This document shows positions 6,251 to 7,148 of a stretch of DNA of 7,148 nucleotides, piece by piece. The notes under the pieces are model-generated. The model worked only from the letters and a program-made list of their open reading frames with translations. It was not told where the DNA came from and did not search any database. Each line of letters opens with the position of its first letter. The first letter of the stretch is position 1. Location of the stretch: assembly GCA_044370695.1 (NCBI GenBank), contig JBILVB010000179.1, forward strand, positions 1-7,148, given 5' to 3'. Origin of the DNA: JBEIFW01 sp044370695. GTDB lineage: Bacteria; Actinomycetota; Acidimicrobiia; Acidimicrobiales; Ilumatobacteraceae. The position numbers were made by a program, and so were the translations under genes.

Positions 6251-6285
6251 TCGACCACCGGGTGGCGCGCCGCTAGCGTCGCCGC
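6251..6285 (+). promoter_or_regulatory. Candidate leaderless promoter of ilvD
   Basis: A -10 type TAGCGT (6274-6279, fits TANNNT) ends six bases before the ilvD ATG. TCGACC (6251-6256) matches four of six bases of TTGACA and is separated from it by exactly 17 bases. There is no Shine-Dalgarno sequence before the ATG. In actinobacteria this placement is typical of transcripts that begin at the A of the start codon. It also marks ilvD as a separate transcription unit from the c-di-GMP genes. Confidence 0.6.
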
Positions 6286-7148
6286 ATGGCCCAGCTGAAG
6301 ATCCGGTCCGGAGACGTCACCGACGGCATGCAGAAGGCCCCGTCGCGCGCCATGCTGCGGGCGGTCGGGCTCACCGATGCCGATTGGGACAAGCCCCAGA
6401 TCGGTATCGCGTCGTCCTGGAACGAGATCACGCCCTGCAACATGACGTTGGCGAAGCTCTGCGAGCGCGCCAAGGAAGGGGTCCGGGCGGCCGGCGGTGT
6501 CGGGCTGCAATTCGGCACGATCACCGTGTCGGACGGGATCTCGATGGGCCACGAGGGCATGCGGGCGTCGCTCGTCTCGCGGGAGATCATCTGTGACTCC
6601 GTCGAGGCGGTCATCCACGCCGAACGCCTCGACGGCATGGTGCTGTCCTCGGGGTGCGACAAGTCGATCCCCGCCATGATGATGGCTGCCGCCCGCCTCG
6701 ACCTGCCCGCAGTCGTGATCTACAACGGTTCGATCCTGCCCGGGAACCACAACGGCACGGCACTCGACATCACGAGCGTGTTCGAAGCCGTCGGTGCCTG
6801 TGCAGCAGGGAAGATCACGCCGGAGGAACTGCACCAGATCGAGTCCAAGGCGTGCCCGGGGGAGGGCGCCTGCGGCGGCATGTTCACCGCCAACACGATG
6901 GCCTCGATCGGCGAAGCGATCGGCCTGTCGCTGCCCGGCTCGGCGTCACCTCCTGCAGTCGACCGCCGCCGCGAGGACGACGCGTTCCGCGCCGGCGAGG
7001 CCGTCGTGAACCTGCTTCGGCTCGGCATCACCCCGCGCGACATCCTCACCCGGGAAGCGTTCGAGAACGCGATCGCCGTGCTCAACGCCCTCGGGGGATC
7101 GACCAACGCCGTGCTCCACCTGCTCGCGATCGCGAACGAGGCCGGGGT
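6286..7148 (+). CDS. ilvD: Dihydroxy-acid dehydratase, 3' truncated by the window end
   Basis: 287 residues from ATG 6286 are visible with no stop before the edge; the family is usually about 560-620 residues long. The enzyme dehydrates 2,3-dihydroxy-isovalerate and 2,3-dihydroxy-3-methylvalerate to the 2-keto acids in valine, leucine and isoleucine synthesis, in the cytoplasm, with an Fe-S cluster and Mg2+. Family motifs run in order: NEITPCN (C51), VSDGISMGHEGM (D83), SSGCDKS (C124, D125, K126), LPGNHNGTALD and GEGACGGMFTANTMAS (C196), then ALGGSTNAVLHL at 268-279. The three cysteines are the expected cluster ligands, and D83, D125 and K126 match the metal-binding residues known in the family. 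The active-site serine lies in the missing half. The related sugar-acid dehydratases (Edd and others) are less likely given the close fit to IlvD motifs. Confidence 0.95.
   Translation, partial: MAQLKIRSGDVTDGMQKAPSRAMLRAVGLTDADWDKPQIGIASSWNEITPCNMTLAKLCERAKEGVRAAGGVGLQFGTITVSDGISMGHEGMRASLVSREIICDSVEAVIHAERLDGMVLSSGCDKSIPAMMMAAARLDLPAVVIYNGSILPGNHNGTALDITSVFEAVGACAAGKITPEELHQIESKACPGEGACGGMFTANTMASIGEAIGLSLPGSASPPAVDRRREDDAFRAGEAVVNLLRLGITPRDILTREAFENAIAVLNALGGSTNAVLHLLAIANEAG

Overview
The window reads as chromosomal DNA from a very G+C-rich bacterium (roughly 70% by eye), most likely an actinomycete-type organism. The reasons are the strong codon bias to G/C in third positions, proteins very poor in lysine, a dihydroxy-acid dehydratase of actinobacterial appearance, and a TANNNT box placed so that its transcript would be leaderless. 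Acidimicrobiia would fit, but taxonomy is an inference here. All genes lie on the + strand and coding density is very high; no RNA gene, IS element, CRISPR array or phage gene is visible.

Region 1 (2-3652) is the 3' part of a large secreted or surface protein. The frame is open from the window edge, so its N-terminus, presumably with a signal peptide, is missing. The visible 1216 residues form nine divergent tandem DUF11-type beta-sandwich repeats of about 120-128 residues. Each repeat carries one cysteine pair at the same place, and the protein has no other cysteine. The C-terminus is a short hydrophobic stretch followed by a basic tail. The gene also carries unusually long perfect inverted repeats at 2340-2388 and 3390-3413.

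Region 2 (3720-6227) is a compact probable operon of three genes built around the second messenger c-di-GMP. The first encodes a GGDEF-EAL protein whose cyclase signature has decayed to RADEF while its I-site and EAL phosphodiesterase residues are intact. Nineteen bases later comes a PilZ-domain c-di-GMP receptor. Overlapping its stop codon (TGATG) is a 116-residue protein that I do not recognise. The expected logic is that the first protein breaks down or senses c-di-GMP, the PilZ protein reads it out, and the small protein acts in the same process. Region 1 ends 67 bases upstream on the same strand, so a link between c-di-GMP and the surface protein is possible but unproven.

Region 3 (6286 to the window end) is the 5' half of ilvD (branched-chain amino acid synthesis). 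It appears to have its own promoter and to be functionally unrelated to the upstream genes. The most promising material for novelty is the small coupled protein at 5877-6227, the degenerate GGDEF with retained I-site, and the intragenic inverted repeats.
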